64,000 nucleotides of DNA, taken from assembly GCA_016432585.1 (NCBI GenBank), contig CP066696.1, positions 186,001 through 250,000 on the forward strand. The letters are read 5' to 3'. Each line of letters opens with the position of its first letter. The stretch's first letter is position 1. Origin of the DNA: Candidatus Saccharibacteria bacterium (GTDB lineage Bacteria > Patescibacteriota > Saccharimonadia > Saccharimonadales > Saccharimonadaceae). Under the pieces are notes generated by a model, which saw only the letters and a program-made list of their open reading frames with translations, was not told where the DNA came from and did no database searches. Below, one piece after another: positions 23,822 through 32,859 of the stretch. The translations under genes were made by a program, and so were the position numbers.

Positions 23822-25357
23822 CTATATTTCGCGGATCGTTTCGATTTCGGCGCCAAGGGTGTTGAGGCGATTTGCAAAATCCTCGTAACCTCGGTTTATC
23901 GAATAGACGTCGCGGAGTGTGGATTTGCCGGGCGTTGCAAGCATGGCCAGCAAAATAACCACCGAAGGGCGAAGTGCAGGGGGTGCTACGACATCCGCTT
24001 CTTTCCACTTTGTTGGGCCCGTAATATACACGCGGTGAGGATCGACAAGCTCTATTTGCGCATTGAGTTTTGTTAGCTCTGTAAAGTAAATCGCGCGGTT
24101 TTCGTACGACCAGTCATGCACGAGCGTTCGGCCATGCGCAACCGTGGCAATAAGGCCAAGAAATGGCAGGTTGTCCATGTTGACGCCAGGGAACGGCATG
24201 CTGTGAAGCTTATCTTTTGGTGCGTGAAGGGTGGATCGCTTTAGCGTGATATCAACAAGTCGAGTTCCGCCATTGCGCGCCTTGTATTCTGGTGTCATTT
24301 CGTACTTAAGCCCCATGCCGGTAAGGATAGCGAGCTCAAGTTCGGTAAACTCGATAGGCACGCGGGTGATCGTGATTTCTGAATCGGTAACAATACCTGC
24401 TGCAATAAGGCTCATGGCCTCGATAGGGTCTTCGCTTGGGTGGTATTCGATATCTTTGTCGATATGTTTCAGACCGGTGATTGTAAGGGTGGTCGAGCCG
24501 ATTCCTTCGATTTTAACGCCAAGTTTTTTAAGGAAGAAACAGACATCCTGTACCATGTAATTTGGACTGGCGTTGCGGATAGTTGTTGTGCCGTCGTAAA
24601 GTGCGGCGGCCATAATAACGTTTTCGGTAACCGTGTCGCCGCGCTCGGTAAGAAGAATCGTTTTATCAACTTTTTGCTTGTGCACGACAGCGTGGTAATA
24701 ATCGGTGTTTGGTTTTGCTTCAACATCCATACCGAATGGCTTAAGGCCAACAAGGTGTGGCTCGACGGTGCGCGTTCCAAGGTTGCAGCCGCCAGCAAAT
24801 GGTAGTTTAAAGTCGTTGTATTGGTGCAAAAGTGGACCAAGGAACATGATAACGGTGCGTGTACGCTTGGCGGCGGTGATATCCATTTTTTCGAGCTCGA
24901 GGCGTTTTGGGGGAATAATCTCAAGATCGTTACTGTCGCCAATCCAGCGAGTTTTTACGCCGATACTTTGAAGTACCTCGATAATTCGGTTTACCTCTTC
25001 AATACGAGCGACGCGGCGAAGGGTTGTTTTACCCTTGTTTAAAAGCGCGGCACACAAAAGGCCAACGGCCGCATTTTTGCTGGTCTTTACCTCTATGGTG
25101 CCCGAAAGGCGCTTGCCGCCGTTAACGCGAAAGTTGAGTTTGCCAGTTTGGTTAAGCGTAACGATATTGCTAGAGAGCACATCGCTGATTCGCGCAATCA
25201 TCTCGAGGCTGATGTTTTGTCCACCCTTTTCAATACGGTTAACGGCGCTTTGGCTAGTGCCGAGTTCTTTGGCGAGCTCGGTTTGTGTAAGGCCGCGGTG
25301 AATACGCGCCTCTTGAATAAGTGCTCCGATTTTCATCTTGTAGTCATCAGTAGTCAT
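23822..25357 (-). CDS. murA: HTH-MurA fusion: UDP-GlcNAc enolpyruvyl transferase with XRE domain
   Basis: A 511-residue protein, about 80-90 longer than MurA. Residues 9-65 are a Cro/C1-type helix-turn-helix (HRGLTQTELAKELGTSQSAV, then NRIEKG). The rest is MurA: Lys94-Asn95 in the substrate loop, catalytic Cys191 in FAGGCNLGTR, the NMDNLP segment with the general-base Asp and the GYEDFANRLNTLGA end. MurA adds enolpyruvate to UDP-GlcNAc in the first committed step of peptidoglycan synthesis; Cys here implies fosfomycin sensitivity. The HTH could bind DNA and make the enzyme its own regulator. The divergent glyA promoter carries a 10-bp inverted repeat. The fusion is unusual and the murA function is well supported. 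Confidence 0.85.
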   Translation of the reverse strand: MTTDDYKMKIGALIQEARIHRGLTQTELAKELGTSQSAVNRIEKGGQNISLEMIARISDVLSSNIVTLNQTGKLNFRVNGGKRLSGTIEVKTSKNAAVGLLCAALLNKGKTTLRRVARIEEVNRIIEVLQSIGVKTRWIGDSNDLEIIPPKRLELEKMDITAAKRTRTVIMFLGPLLHQYNDFKLPFAGGCNLGTRTVEPHLVGLKPFGMDVEAKPNTDYYHAVVHKQKVDKTILLTERGDTVTENVIMAAALYDGTTTIRNASPNYMVQDVCFFLKKLGVKIEGIGSTTLTITGLKHIDKDIEYHPSEDPIEAMSLIAAGIVTDSEITITRVPIEFTELELAILTGMGLKYEMTPEYKARNGGTRLVDITLKRSTLHAPKDKLHSMPFPGVNMDNLPFLGLIATVAHGRTLVHDWSYENRAIYFTELTKLNAQIELVDPHRVYITGPTKWKEADVVAPPALRPSVVILLAMLATPGKSTLRDVYSINRGYEDFANRLNTLGAEIETIREI

Positions 25358-25363
25358 ACATTT

Positions 25364-25403
25364 ATTATATCACATGCGATATAAATGCAAACAGTGATAT
25401 AAT
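25364..25403. promoter_or_regulatory. Divergent murA/glyA promoter with inverted repeat
   Basis: ATTATATCAC (25364-25373) and GTGATATAAT (25394-25403) are perfect inverted repeats 20 bases apart. The outer six bases of each arm are a perfect TATAAT -10 box, reading leftward for HTH-murA and rightward for glyA. A symmetric site of this kind over both -10 boxes would let one bound protein repress both genes. The HTH domain of the adjacent MurA fusion is the obvious candidate. Confidence 0.55.
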
Positions 25404-25426
25404 AGAAACCACATAGGAGAAACGTC

Positions 25427-26704
25427 ATGAAAGACACACTAATTGCCGACTTAATAGCAGGTGAAGAGCAGCGCGAGCGCGATGGTCTTGAACTAATTCC
25501 GAGCGAGAACTACGTTTCGCGCGATGTGCTTACCGCACTGGGAAGTATTTTTACCAATAAATACTCCGAGGGCTACCCAGGAAAGCGATATTACGGGGGT
25601 CAGGAATATACTGATCAAATAGAGCAGCTCGCGATTGATCGGGCAAAACAACTGTTTAAGGCCGATCACGCCAATGTTCAGCCGCACTCTGGCGCACCTG
25701 CAAACGAGGCCGTTTACAACGCTTGGCTAGAGCCAGGCGATACTGTGCTGGCGATGGACTTGTCGCACGGCGGCCACCTAACGCACGGCGCGCCTGTTAC
25801 GCGTAGCGCACAGCTATATAACTTTGTACGATATAAAATGAAAGATATCGAGACGGGTGAGATAGACTACGATGAGCTTCGCGAGCTTGCTCTTAAGCAC
25901 AAGCCAAAGATTATTCTGGCTGGCTTTAGCGCCTACCCGCGCGAACTCGACTACGAAAAGTTTGCTGCTATTGGTAATGAGGTAGGGGCAATGCTTATGG
26001 CCGATATGGCGCATATTGCAGGGCTTATTGTTGCGGGCGAAGCCGAAAACCCATTCGACCATGGTTTTCATGTTATTACTACCACTACACATAAAACACT
26101 TCGCGGTCCACGCGGTGGTCTGATCCTCTCCCGTGGTACTGTAGGGAACCCTCTTAAAAAACCCGAGAAAACGCTCGAAAATATCCCAACACTTATCGAC
26201 CGTTCAATCTTCCCTGGTATGCAGGGCGGTCCGCACATGCATGTTATTGCTGCAAAAGCAGTCGCATTTGGCGAGGCTTTAAAGCCAGAGTTTAAGCAGT
26301 ACGCTGCGCAAATCGTAAAGAATGCTAGTACCTTGGCAGATGAACTGCAAAAGCGTGGATTCAAGCTAGTAACTGGCGGAACAAGCAATCACCTTATTCT
26401 TGCCGATGTTTACAAAAGCTTTGGTGTCGACGGCAAGGTAGTAGAGCGTGCGCTCGATAAAATGGGCTTAACCCTGAATGCAAATAGTGTTGCCGACGAC
26501 CCACTGCCACCATTCCGCCCAAGTGGTATCCGCTTGGGAACGCCCGCAATCACCACTCGTGGGCTAAAAGAAGAGCATATGGCGCAAATAGCCGACTGGA
26601 TGAAGCAGGCGGTAGATGCACGAGACGACGAAGCGACGCTTGCGAAACTACGCGAAGAAGTGCGAGTGTTTGTGCAGCAGTTCCCGTTGCCGAGTGATCA
26701 GTAG
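25427..26704 (+). CDS. glyA: Serine hydroxymethyltransferase
   Basis: A 425-residue enzyme, the normal length. The signatures LIPSENYVSRDVLTALGS, NKYSEGYPGKRYYGG and TTTHKTLRGPRGG, with PLP-binding Lys223, identify SHMT, which interconverts serine and glycine and charges tetrahydrofolate with one-carbon units. With folD at 38.7 kb it supplies a minimal folate cycle. It has a good ribosome site (TAGGAGAA) and starts right after the shared promoter. Confidence 0.95.
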   Translation: MKDTLIADLIAGEEQRERDGLELIPSENYVSRDVLTALGSIFTNKYSEGYPGKRYYGGQEYTDQIEQLAIDRAKQLFKADHANVQPHSGAPANEAVYNAWLEPGDTVLAMDLSHGGHLTHGAPVTRSAQLYNFVRYKMKDIETGEIDYDELRELALKHKPKIILAGFSAYPRELDYEKFAAIGNEVGAMLMADMAHIAGLIVAGEAENPFDHGFHVITTTTHKTLRGPRGGLILSRGTVGNPLKKPEKTLENIPTLIDRSIFPGMQGGPHMHVIAAKAVAFGEALKPEFKQYAAQIVKNASTLADELQKRGFKLVTGGTSNHLILADVYKSFGVDGKVVERALDKMGLTLNANSVADDPLPPFRPSGIRLGTPAITTRGLKEEHMAQIADWMKQAVDARDDEATLAKLREEVRVFVQQFPLPSDQ

Positions 26705-26722
26705 GTTTCATAAGTAGCTATA

Positions 26723-26761
26723 TTTAAAAAGAATCACTCATATCGAGCGATTCTTTTTAAA
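26723..26761. terminator. Bidirectional terminator
   Basis: A 13-bp stem (26723-26735 with 26749-26761) with T-rich ends on both strands lies between glyA and the convergent metalloprotease gene. Confidence 0.75.
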
Positions 26762-26772
26762 TTAACTAACAG

Positions 26773-28467
26773 CTAGTCGGCAAGCTGCGATTTTATGTCT
26801 AGTCCACCCCGGCGGAACATTAATTCTGCAGGATCTGTTTTTTCGGTAAAATCGTTTATACCTAACGCAATAGCAGACCAGTCATCGTGATCATAAGGGT
26901 CGTTGGCTCCGTGGGAGTAGTCGTCCTCCCCGCTGAGCTGAAAGTTATAGTTCATGACGCTAATATATGTAGTCAATGGATTCTGGTTGAGCTCCTTGTC
27001 AATTTCAGAATACACACATTGCGTTGCTTGGTTGGGATACCTCAAGTAGGATTCATCTCCGGGATTACTCAAGCATAAATTATGGCCTAGCTCGTGGAGT
27101 ATAGTACCGGCTACTGCCGCATCAACACTCCGTGGGGGGTTAAAGGGGTGATTTGTATTGTACTCGCTAGTTAAGTCTTCGATTCTTTGTATTGAAATAA
27201 TACTATCATCGTCTCCAACGAGGGAATTTCCGGTAGAGCCAGGGACGTCGCTATTTGTCTGGTCGTCAATATACTTCATATAATCTTTGCCAGTAATCAT
27301 ATAGTGCCATATATTCCTCCTGTCGGCAGAAAACTCCGCATCGGTCGTCGAAGTGCCATTTTTTAAATCGAAAAAGTCCACCTGATCTTCAGTTGGGAGG
27401 AAGTATAAATTACCTGTTGGGGCAGACAGTTGCTTGCCACCCCCATATTGACCCACATCGAAGTGAGGTATAATATCTTGTGCTTCGTATGTACTTGCGA
27501 TTGTATTGATTTGGCCTGTCGTCGGCTTATAATCTCGAACGCCGTCATTTATCCAGTCGATTTCTACGTAGAGATCTTTTTGTAGTGGCTTGGGATACGC
27601 GCATGCGCTTAGATCACTTTTACAATAAGTATCACTACGATTAGAATACCACTGAGATTCTTTAAGGTCGTCGATTCCATCTCCATCCGTATCTTCATGA
27701 TTGACGGCGTCTGAGGTGCCTTGGGTTAGTTCGCGGCCTATGCTAAGTTCATCCCCGTCGACATCTTCATCGCCGCGGATTTGTGCGCCCTGGTAGTTTT
27801 CGTAATCTTGAGGGGTTGTTAATGTCCAGTTGGCTGCTAGAAAATTCTCGCGCCTATACATTGAGCCGCCGTCGTCGGGATGTGGAACTGATATCCACTG
27901 CGAAGAATTATCTTCGTAAGCTGTGATTACCTTCGGGTCGCAAGTCCCGGAGCCTGTAGGAGTCCACGCTTTTTCGGTCGCAATGACGACTTTCCAAATG
28001 CTATCACCCGCTATCTGTGTGCCATAAAAAGTGCCGGCATCTGCAAATTCGATGTGAGCGTCGGATGTATCTTCAACCCATGTAACCTCGACCATATCTC
28101 GCTGCCTGTGTGTCTCGCCGCTTTCTATCCATGTACGTTCCGTGACAGCCCACGCTCCTTGGTTAAGCGCCGTCTCGAACGAAGATTGAGCCGCGTCGCG
28201 GTCGGCAATGCCATATGCAGAGCTGGACCAGCTAGCGTCATTCAGGAGCTTATCTTTCCATGTTGCTGTAATGTTTGTTGAGCCACAATTAAACGAGTAG
28301 TAATCCGTGTCAATTATTAGATCGTCGGTTGTTACATATGCACCATCATAGATCGTGGTAGCGCTGGTATTAGAGGTGAAGGGTGGTAAGAGGCTAGTTA
28401 GGGATGACACCCCTAACAATAGTCCGATAATTGCCATTTTATGTCGATAAAGTTTTTGTTGCATCAA
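26773..28467 (-). CDS. Secreted zinc metalloprotease (metzincin-like)
   Basis: A 564-residue protein with an N-terminal signal-type helix (MAIIGLLLGVSSLTSLL). The active-site motif HELGHNLCLS starts at His458 and is followed, about 50 residues on, by SVMNYNFQ, a Met-turn. This is the metzincin signature. Acidic Ca2+-binding repeats (DVDGDELS, DTDGDGIDDL) of thrombospondin-3 type precede it in the middle. Likely a secreted protease, perhaps acting on host or pilin proteins given its position next to the pilin cluster. The third zinc ligand of the extended motif is not a clear His; DES follows, so it may be Asp. The assignment to a zincin is strong. Confidence 0.75.
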   Translation of the reverse strand: MMQQKLYRHKMAIIGLLLGVSSLTSLLPPFTSNTSATTIYDGAYVTTDDLIIDTDYYSFNCGSTNITATWKDKLLNDASWSSSAYGIADRDAAQSSFETALNQGAWAVTERTWIESGETHRQRDMVEVTWVEDTSDAHIEFADAGTFYGTQIAGDSIWKVVIATEKAWTPTGSGTCDPKVITAYEDNSSQWISVPHPDDGGSMYRRENFLAANWTLTTPQDYENYQGAQIRGDEDVDGDELSIGRELTQGTSDAVNHEDTDGDGIDDLKESQWYSNRSDTYCKSDLSACAYPKPLQKDLYVEIDWINDGVRDYKPTTGQINTIASTYEAQDIIPHFDVGQYGGGKQLSAPTGNLYFLPTEDQVDFFDLKNGTSTTDAEFSADRRNIWHYMITGKDYMKYIDDQTNSDVPGSTGNSLVGDDDSIISIQRIEDLTSEYNTNHPFNPPRSVDAAVAGTILHELGHNLCLSNPGDESYLRYPNQATQCVYSEIDKELNQNPLTTYISVMNYNFQLSGEDDYSHGANDPYDHDDWSAIALGINDFTEKTDPAELMFRRGGLDIKSQLAD

Positions 28468-28589
28468 CTATTCCTATTTATGTTAGGTTTGTTGTTTTAA
28501 GTATAGCGTATAGCTCCTTTACGTACATGCTTAAATATAACTAGTATTCAGCTAATACGAGGAAGCAAATTACCTCTTTTGAATATTAA

Positions 28590-28633
28590 ATACAATAAAC
28601 AAGTCGCTTAATTAAGCGACTTGTTTATTGTAT
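28590..28633. terminator. 44-bp perfect palindrome
   Basis: A 22-base sequence is followed immediately by its exact reverse complement (28590-28611 and 28612-28633), centred on TTAATTAA. It lies between the pilin genes and the divergent metalloprotease. On either strand it would be a long stem with a tiny loop and a U-rich 3' arm, so terminator function is likely. No gene lies within 28468-28721 otherwise. Confidence 0.6.
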
Positions 28634-28721
28634 CTCCGACTACAGGCTCTAAATGGTAGATAGATTGTGCATTTCAGGAAACGGGGCATGTCTATTTAAC
28701 TAGGATTATCTTGTAGCTGGA

Positions 28722-29186
28722 TTATGATGCTGGGTTTGTAAATGTTGAACTGGATGTTGCGGATCCAACGTACACTATTGTGGTCGAGACGGCTCCTGTA
28801 GAGAAATCCCAATAAGTAATGCGCCCACCGGTTGCAGTCGTGGCCGACGTGCCTACGTAAGCCCAGGTGACGGTTGTTGTACCGGTCGTTGACGTCAGCG
28901 CTGTTGTTTGAGGGATGACGCTCACTCCTGATGGCAGCTTCGTGCTCGTGCTACCTGTCGTGAAATCGGTAGTTAGTCCTGGATAGCGACCCGTATCGGC
29001 GTTGTATGCCTCGGCAACTTTTTTTGCTGCAATAGCATTTGTTTGTGCCTTCGTTGTGTTCGCACGCGCCGTGATACCGCTATAGGCAACGATTGTGATT
29101 GCTGCAAGTATCGCTATTACTACGATTACAATAAGTAGCTCGACAATTGTGAATCCGTTTTGCTTATTTTTTATAGGTGATATCAT
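28722..29186 (-). CDS. Type IV pilin, tandem copy 1
   Basis: A 154-residue prepilin from the ATG at 29186. The leader ends QNG and is cleaved before FTIVELLIVIVVIAIL, the canonical class III signal with Glu at +5. The rest is a small beta-rich head with TGRYPGLTTDFTTGS and TSTKLPSGVSV. Copy 2 (29277) matches it over most of the length, especially TWAYVGTSATTATGGRITYW. Recognised by PilD-like peptidase and assembled into type IV pili. Confidence 0.85.
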   Translation of the reverse strand: MISPIKNKQNGFTIVELLIVIVVIAILAAITIVAYSGITARANTTKAQTNAIAAKKVAEAYNADTGRYPGLTTDFTTGSTSTKLPSGVSVIPQTTALTSTTGTTTVTWAYVGTSATTATGGRITYWDFSTGAVSTTIVYVGSATSSSTFTNPAS

Positions 29187-29276
29187 AGATTCCTTAAGTA
29201 TTCCTAAGTGCTTTAATGAATATAGTCTCTGCATTATTACTGCGAGAGACTATATTTTTATAGTTTGCAGCCTAGA

Positions 29277-29750
29277 CTATGAGGCTGGGTTTGTAAATGT
29301 TGAGCCAGAAGTTGCGTTACCGACGTAAATGATAGTCGTTGAAACTGCTCCCGTTGTGAAATCCCAATAAGTAATGCGCCCACCGGTTGCTGTTGTTGCT
29401 GACGTACCCACGTAAGCCCAAGTGACGGTTGTTGTACCTGATGTCGATGTAAGGGCGGTTGATTGTGGAACAACAGTTACGCCGGATGGTAGCTTGGTAC
29501 TTGTGCTACCTGTTGTGAAGTCACCCGTAAGACCTGGGTAACGCCCGGTATCTGCATTGTACGCCTCGGCGACCTTTTGTACAGCTACAGCGTTTGTTTG
29601 CGCCTTCGTTGTGTTAGCGCGAGCTGTGATACCGCTGTAGGCAACAATTGTGATTGCCGCCAAGATTGCGATCACGACGATCACGATCAAAAGTTCGACG
29701 ATTGTAAAACCGCGGTCCTTCTTCATTGTTTTAATGTTGCTAAGAGTCAT
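29277..29750 (-). CDS. Type IV pilin, tandem copy 2
   Basis: A 157-residue prepilin (the ATG at 29726, MKKDRG, is an alternative start). The cleavage site is DRG before FTIVELL. It is nearly identical to copy 1 in the helix and head, differing in scattered residues (AVAVQKVAE for AIAAKKVAE). A recent tandem duplication or ongoing gene conversion is likely. The pair gives two near-identical major-pilin candidates. Confidence 0.85.
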   Translation of the reverse strand: MTLSNIKTMKKDRGFTIVELLIVIVVIAILAAITIVAYSGITARANTTKAQTNAVAVQKVAEAYNADTGRYPGLTGDFTTGSTSTKLPSGVTVVPQSTALTSTSGTTTVTWAYVGTSATTATGGRITYWDFTTGAVSTTIIYVGNATSGSTFTNPAS

Positions 29751-29852
29751 CTTAATTTTTGCCCCCTATTAATACTATTTGTATCCATAATACTATTGTC
29801 GAAATATAAGCGCAAGCTCTTTTCTATTTGTATACACCGACTGTGTGTATAA

Positions 29853-31877
29853 TTACTGCTCTGCAATGAATGATATTTCGTCTAGCGACATCCACGCTGC
29901 ATCACCACCACCTTCTATAGTGATATTGCCGTTAGAGGCGATATCGATTCGTGCATGGTGAGAGTTGGCAACGCTAGAGAAGATCATTTTTTTACTTGGC
30001 CTATAACCGGCTGGTAAGTTGGCGAGGATCGTACCGTTTGCTACCGTACCACTCTTTATTAGACCCTTTACCGTAACGATGTCGTCGGATGATTTGGTAT
30101 ACTGCGGGCTATTGTAGATAGTGTTATTGTAGGCAACCCAGCTGTTTTGCATTGTGAGGTTAGTCCATCCACTGTACGAAGTTGGGTAGAACATAGCGTT
30201 TGTTGATATGTACGTGGTCACGGCAGACCTTGTAACGACATCTGTTGGCTTTATATCGTAGCTGGCAAATGCCGTTCCGGATGTGACTCCTGGAAGAATA
30301 GTCTGTTTTGGAGGTTGCATTGCGGCTGGGATAGGGCCTCCAATTATCGTGTGAGTTGGTGAGGTTGGCCCGTTTCGCACTAGTCCTTTTACGTGGGTGC
30401 GACCGCTGCCGTCCGACGCGACACTAAGAGGGGCGTACCCGGAGCCATAGTTTATCCAGCTGTTTTGCATAGTAAGGTTTGTCCATGAATCATCGGCCAG
30501 AAATCTAATTGAATCTAGCGACATCCATGTGGCTGTACCCTGCATGAATCTAACTTCGCCATTAGGCAAAACGTCGATTCGGCCGTAGCCGCTACCGGCG
30601 TTGTACGCGCCAACATAGAAGATGAGGCGTTCGTCGGGGCGGTAACCCTCGGGGAGGGTAAAGATAGGTGTGTCCCAGGTTGCCGTACCATCTTTTATCA
30701 GGCCTTTTAGTACAACAACGCCATCTTGAGTGCGTGTGAATGCGCGCGTGGCAAATGTGCTAGCGTAGTCTACCCAGCCACTTGGCGATGAAATAGCGGT
30801 CCAAAGAGGCAGTGTAATTATATCCGTTGTTTCAGATGACGTGTAGGTGCTGTTAGACGCTGTTATTTTGAACGAGATGGTTGCTCCACGCCATGCTGTT
30901 ACGGTATATGAGGTTGCGTTCTCGTCGAGAGTGGCATTTGTCCAGCTGCCGCCATTTATACTGTACGAGACATTGTACTGACTGGCGAGGGCGAGGTCGT
31001 TCCAGCTAAATACTGCACGATCGGGACGATCCGAAGGCTGGGAATGCGTAACGGTAGGGGCGTTAAGCGGGGTGGCTTCGGCGGTAATGTTGTTGATTTT
31101 TGTTGCTCGAACAGATGCCGATGATGTGATTGGTCTTCCTGCAGTGGTTTTGGAGCCACTTACCGTCACGTCGATTGTGGTCGCCGTGGTTGCCTGTTCT
31201 TTTGGTATTTCGGTGCTGCTGTTTGGATCGCTGTAGTACTTTACGTCGAGCGACTGAACGTTATCCATAACCTTCATGTCCTCAGTTTGACAACGACTGG
31301 CCGTGTAGCCTGGGCTACAGGTATTTTGCTGCCAAGGTGTATACGGTGCGCTGGCGCAGATTGTTTGTGCATCTACCGGGTTATTGTTATTCCAATCTGG
31401 CACAACGACACGACGCCAAAGAGCGTTGTTTTTTATATAATAAATGACCTTGATAAGGAAAATACGGTTGTAGGTTTCTTGGTCGCCACACGGATACGGT
31501 TGATTTGCGTAGTAGATAAGCCAGCGCGTGTCGCTTCGGGGGTTTTCGTCGGTTGCGACCGAGCTAAGAATAAGCGTGTTTTGAGTGTTAGTAAATGCCC
31601 CTGTGCCGTCGTTTATGCCCTGCGGAGAAGGGAGGGCTTCGGTGGTGTTAAGAAACTGCACACTTAAGCGCGCATCTTGTTCTATGCGGTCAAGAGAATC
31701 CTGGGCTTCGTAGGTAAGGTTGTTTTGATCACGCGTTACAAGCACGTCGCCGACCATCGAGACCATAAGGGCGACAAACCCGCTGATGGTAATAATAACC
31801 AGCGGTGCAATAACCAGCATCTCGATAAGGGTGAATCCTTGTGATCGGTTGTGGTTAGTTGTTGACGAAAAGCGCAT
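29853..31877 (-). CDS. Prepilin fused to fibronectin-like and tail-fibre-like repeats (674 aa)
   Basis: The N-terminus is a prepilin (HNRSQG before FTLIEMLVIAPLVIITISG), followed by a beta-rich part with an FN3-like segment near residue 270-350. After that come three copies, each about 110 residues, of a module with DGVVVLKGLIKDGT, ILANLPAGYRP or FTLPEGYRP, and WMSLDEISF. Such modules are well known at the distal ends of phage tail fibres. The protein is much larger than a minor pilin, so it likely forms a pilus-tip adhesin. It overlaps the next pilin gene by 23 bases. Confidence 0.7.
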   Translation of the reverse strand: MRFSSTTNHNRSQGFTLIEMLVIAPLVIITISGFVALMVSMVGDVLVTRDQNNLTYEAQDSLDRIEQDARLSVQFLNTTEALPSPQGINDGTGAFTNTQNTLILSSVATDENPRSDTRWLIYYANQPYPCGDQETYNRIFLIKVIYYIKNNALWRRVVVPDWNNNNPVDAQTICASAPYTPWQQNTCSPGYTASRCQTEDMKVMDNVQSLDVKYYSDPNSSTEIPKEQATTATTIDVTVSGSKTTAGRPITSSASVRATKINNITAEATPLNAPTVTHSQPSDRPDRAVFSWNDLALASQYNVSYSINGGSWTNATLDENATSYTVTAWRGATISFKITASNSTYTSSETTDIITLPLWTAISSPSGWVDYASTFATRAFTRTQDGVVVLKGLIKDGTATWDTPIFTLPEGYRPDERLIFYVGAYNAGSGYGRIDVLPNGEVRFMQGTATWMSLDSIRFLADDSWTNLTMQNSWINYGSGYAPLSVASDGSGRTHVKGLVRNGPTSPTHTIIGGPIPAAMQPPKQTILPGVTSGTAFASYDIKPTDVVTRSAVTTYISTNAMFYPTSYSGWTNLTMQNSWVAYNNTIYNSPQYTKSSDDIVTVKGLIKSGTVANGTILANLPAGYRPSKKMIFSSVANSHHARIDIASNGNITIEGGGDAAWMSLDEISFIAEQ

Positions 31878-32247
31878 GTGTCACCTCCTCTTGTGGTGAA
31901 CCGTAGGTTACCGTTACCTGTATTTTTGACGTTGGGGAACTTGCTCCGAACGGACACGATATAACAACAGAAATAGATGGGTTTGTTAGTCCGCTACCAG
32001 AAGGGATTGTGGGAGTTGGCGATGGGCTAGAAGTTGCTACACAGGGGTCGCTAGTGGTTGCAGAATAACGTCGCAAGTTGTCGTAGGCGATAGTTGCCGC
32101 TTTTGTTCGAGTGCGTGCGTTGCCGCCGTCTTTAATAATAATCGAGTATAACTGGTAGCCTGTGCCTATAAATGCCGCTGCGATAAACAGGGTGATAAGT
32201 AGCTCGACGGCCGAAAAGCCAGATTGTTTTTGATGTTTTCGTATCAT
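31855..32247 (-). CDS. Minor pseudopilin
   Basis: A 130-residue prepilin-like protein: QKQSG before FSAVELLITLFIAAAFIG, then a small Ser/Thr/Pro-rich head (CVATSSPSPTPTIPSG). It is sandwiched between two other pilin genes and overlaps both (23 bases downstream, 4 bases upstream), marking an operon of minor pilins that would initiate or cap a pilus. Confidence 0.8.
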   Translation of the reverse strand: MIRKHQKQSGFSAVELLITLFIAAAFIGTGYQLYSIIIKDGGNARTRTKAATIAYDNLRRYSATTSDPCVATSSPSPTPTIPSGSGLTNPSISVVISCPFGASSPTSKIQVTVTYGSPQEEVTHALFVNN

Positions 32248-32816
32248 TGGTGTTTACTTGTTATTTTTTGTACGGTGGTCGTAGATTCGAGTTTATAGAA
32301 AAGATTGAATTTACGGCAATCGGTACCCGCGGTAGAACAAAGTGTTCCATTTCCCTGAAGGGGCTGATAAACGTATGTTTTTATGTCGGGGTTGGGGACA
32401 GAGGTGTTTGTAGCCATGGTAAGACTCATTGCGGCTGATTCGATAACGCCAGGTGCGCGAAGTGCCTTGGCGTCGAGGTCACGAAGCGCCTTGCGGACAT
32501 CTGCCTCGGTTGCCATAAATTCGATTGGGGGATACTGGCCGCCTTCGTAGGGCACCGATCCACTGTAAACAATTGGCGTCGCCATGTGGGTAGAGGCAAG
32601 TGTCGCGATAGGTGCGTTTAGATTTGCAGCGTCAGACCCGGCTTTGTAATAATTCTCAAGGCTCGTTGCTATTACTGTCGCGTCTGTTTTGCGTTCTTCG
32701 TCGCGTGCGGCAGCCTGGCTGCTTCGAAGGCTGGCCACCGTAAGTGTGAGGAGCACCACCATAATAGTCATAGTAATAAGCAGCTCAATAAGGGTGAAGC
32801 CAGTTTTACGATTCAT
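32244..32816 (-). CDS. Minor pseudopilin
   Basis: A 190-residue prepilin with a very short leader (MNRKTG) before FTLIELLITMTIMVVLLTL. The head begins with SSQAAARDEERKTDA and contains a cysteine pair (LCSTAGTDC) that may form a loop. It is first in the minor pilin operon, which reads 32816 to 29853. Confidence 0.8.
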   Translation of the reverse strand: MNRKTGFTLIELLITMTIMVVLLTLTVASLRSSQAAARDEERKTDATVIATSLENYYKAGSDAANLNAPIATLASTHMATPIVYSGSVPYEGGQYPPIEFMATEADVRKALRDLDAKALRAPGVIESAAMSLTMATNTSVPNPDIKTYVYQPLQGNGTLCSTAGTDCRKFNLFYKLESTTTVQKITSKHQ

Positions 32817-32859
32817 ATCTTATAGCATAAGAGGTTTGGTGCAAGGGTGCAAGTAGAAA

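Noticed and set aside
26887-27548. Open frames inside the metalloprotease gene in other frames
   Set aside because: Shadows of a gene with a clear HELGH motif, signal peptide and Ca-binding repeats.
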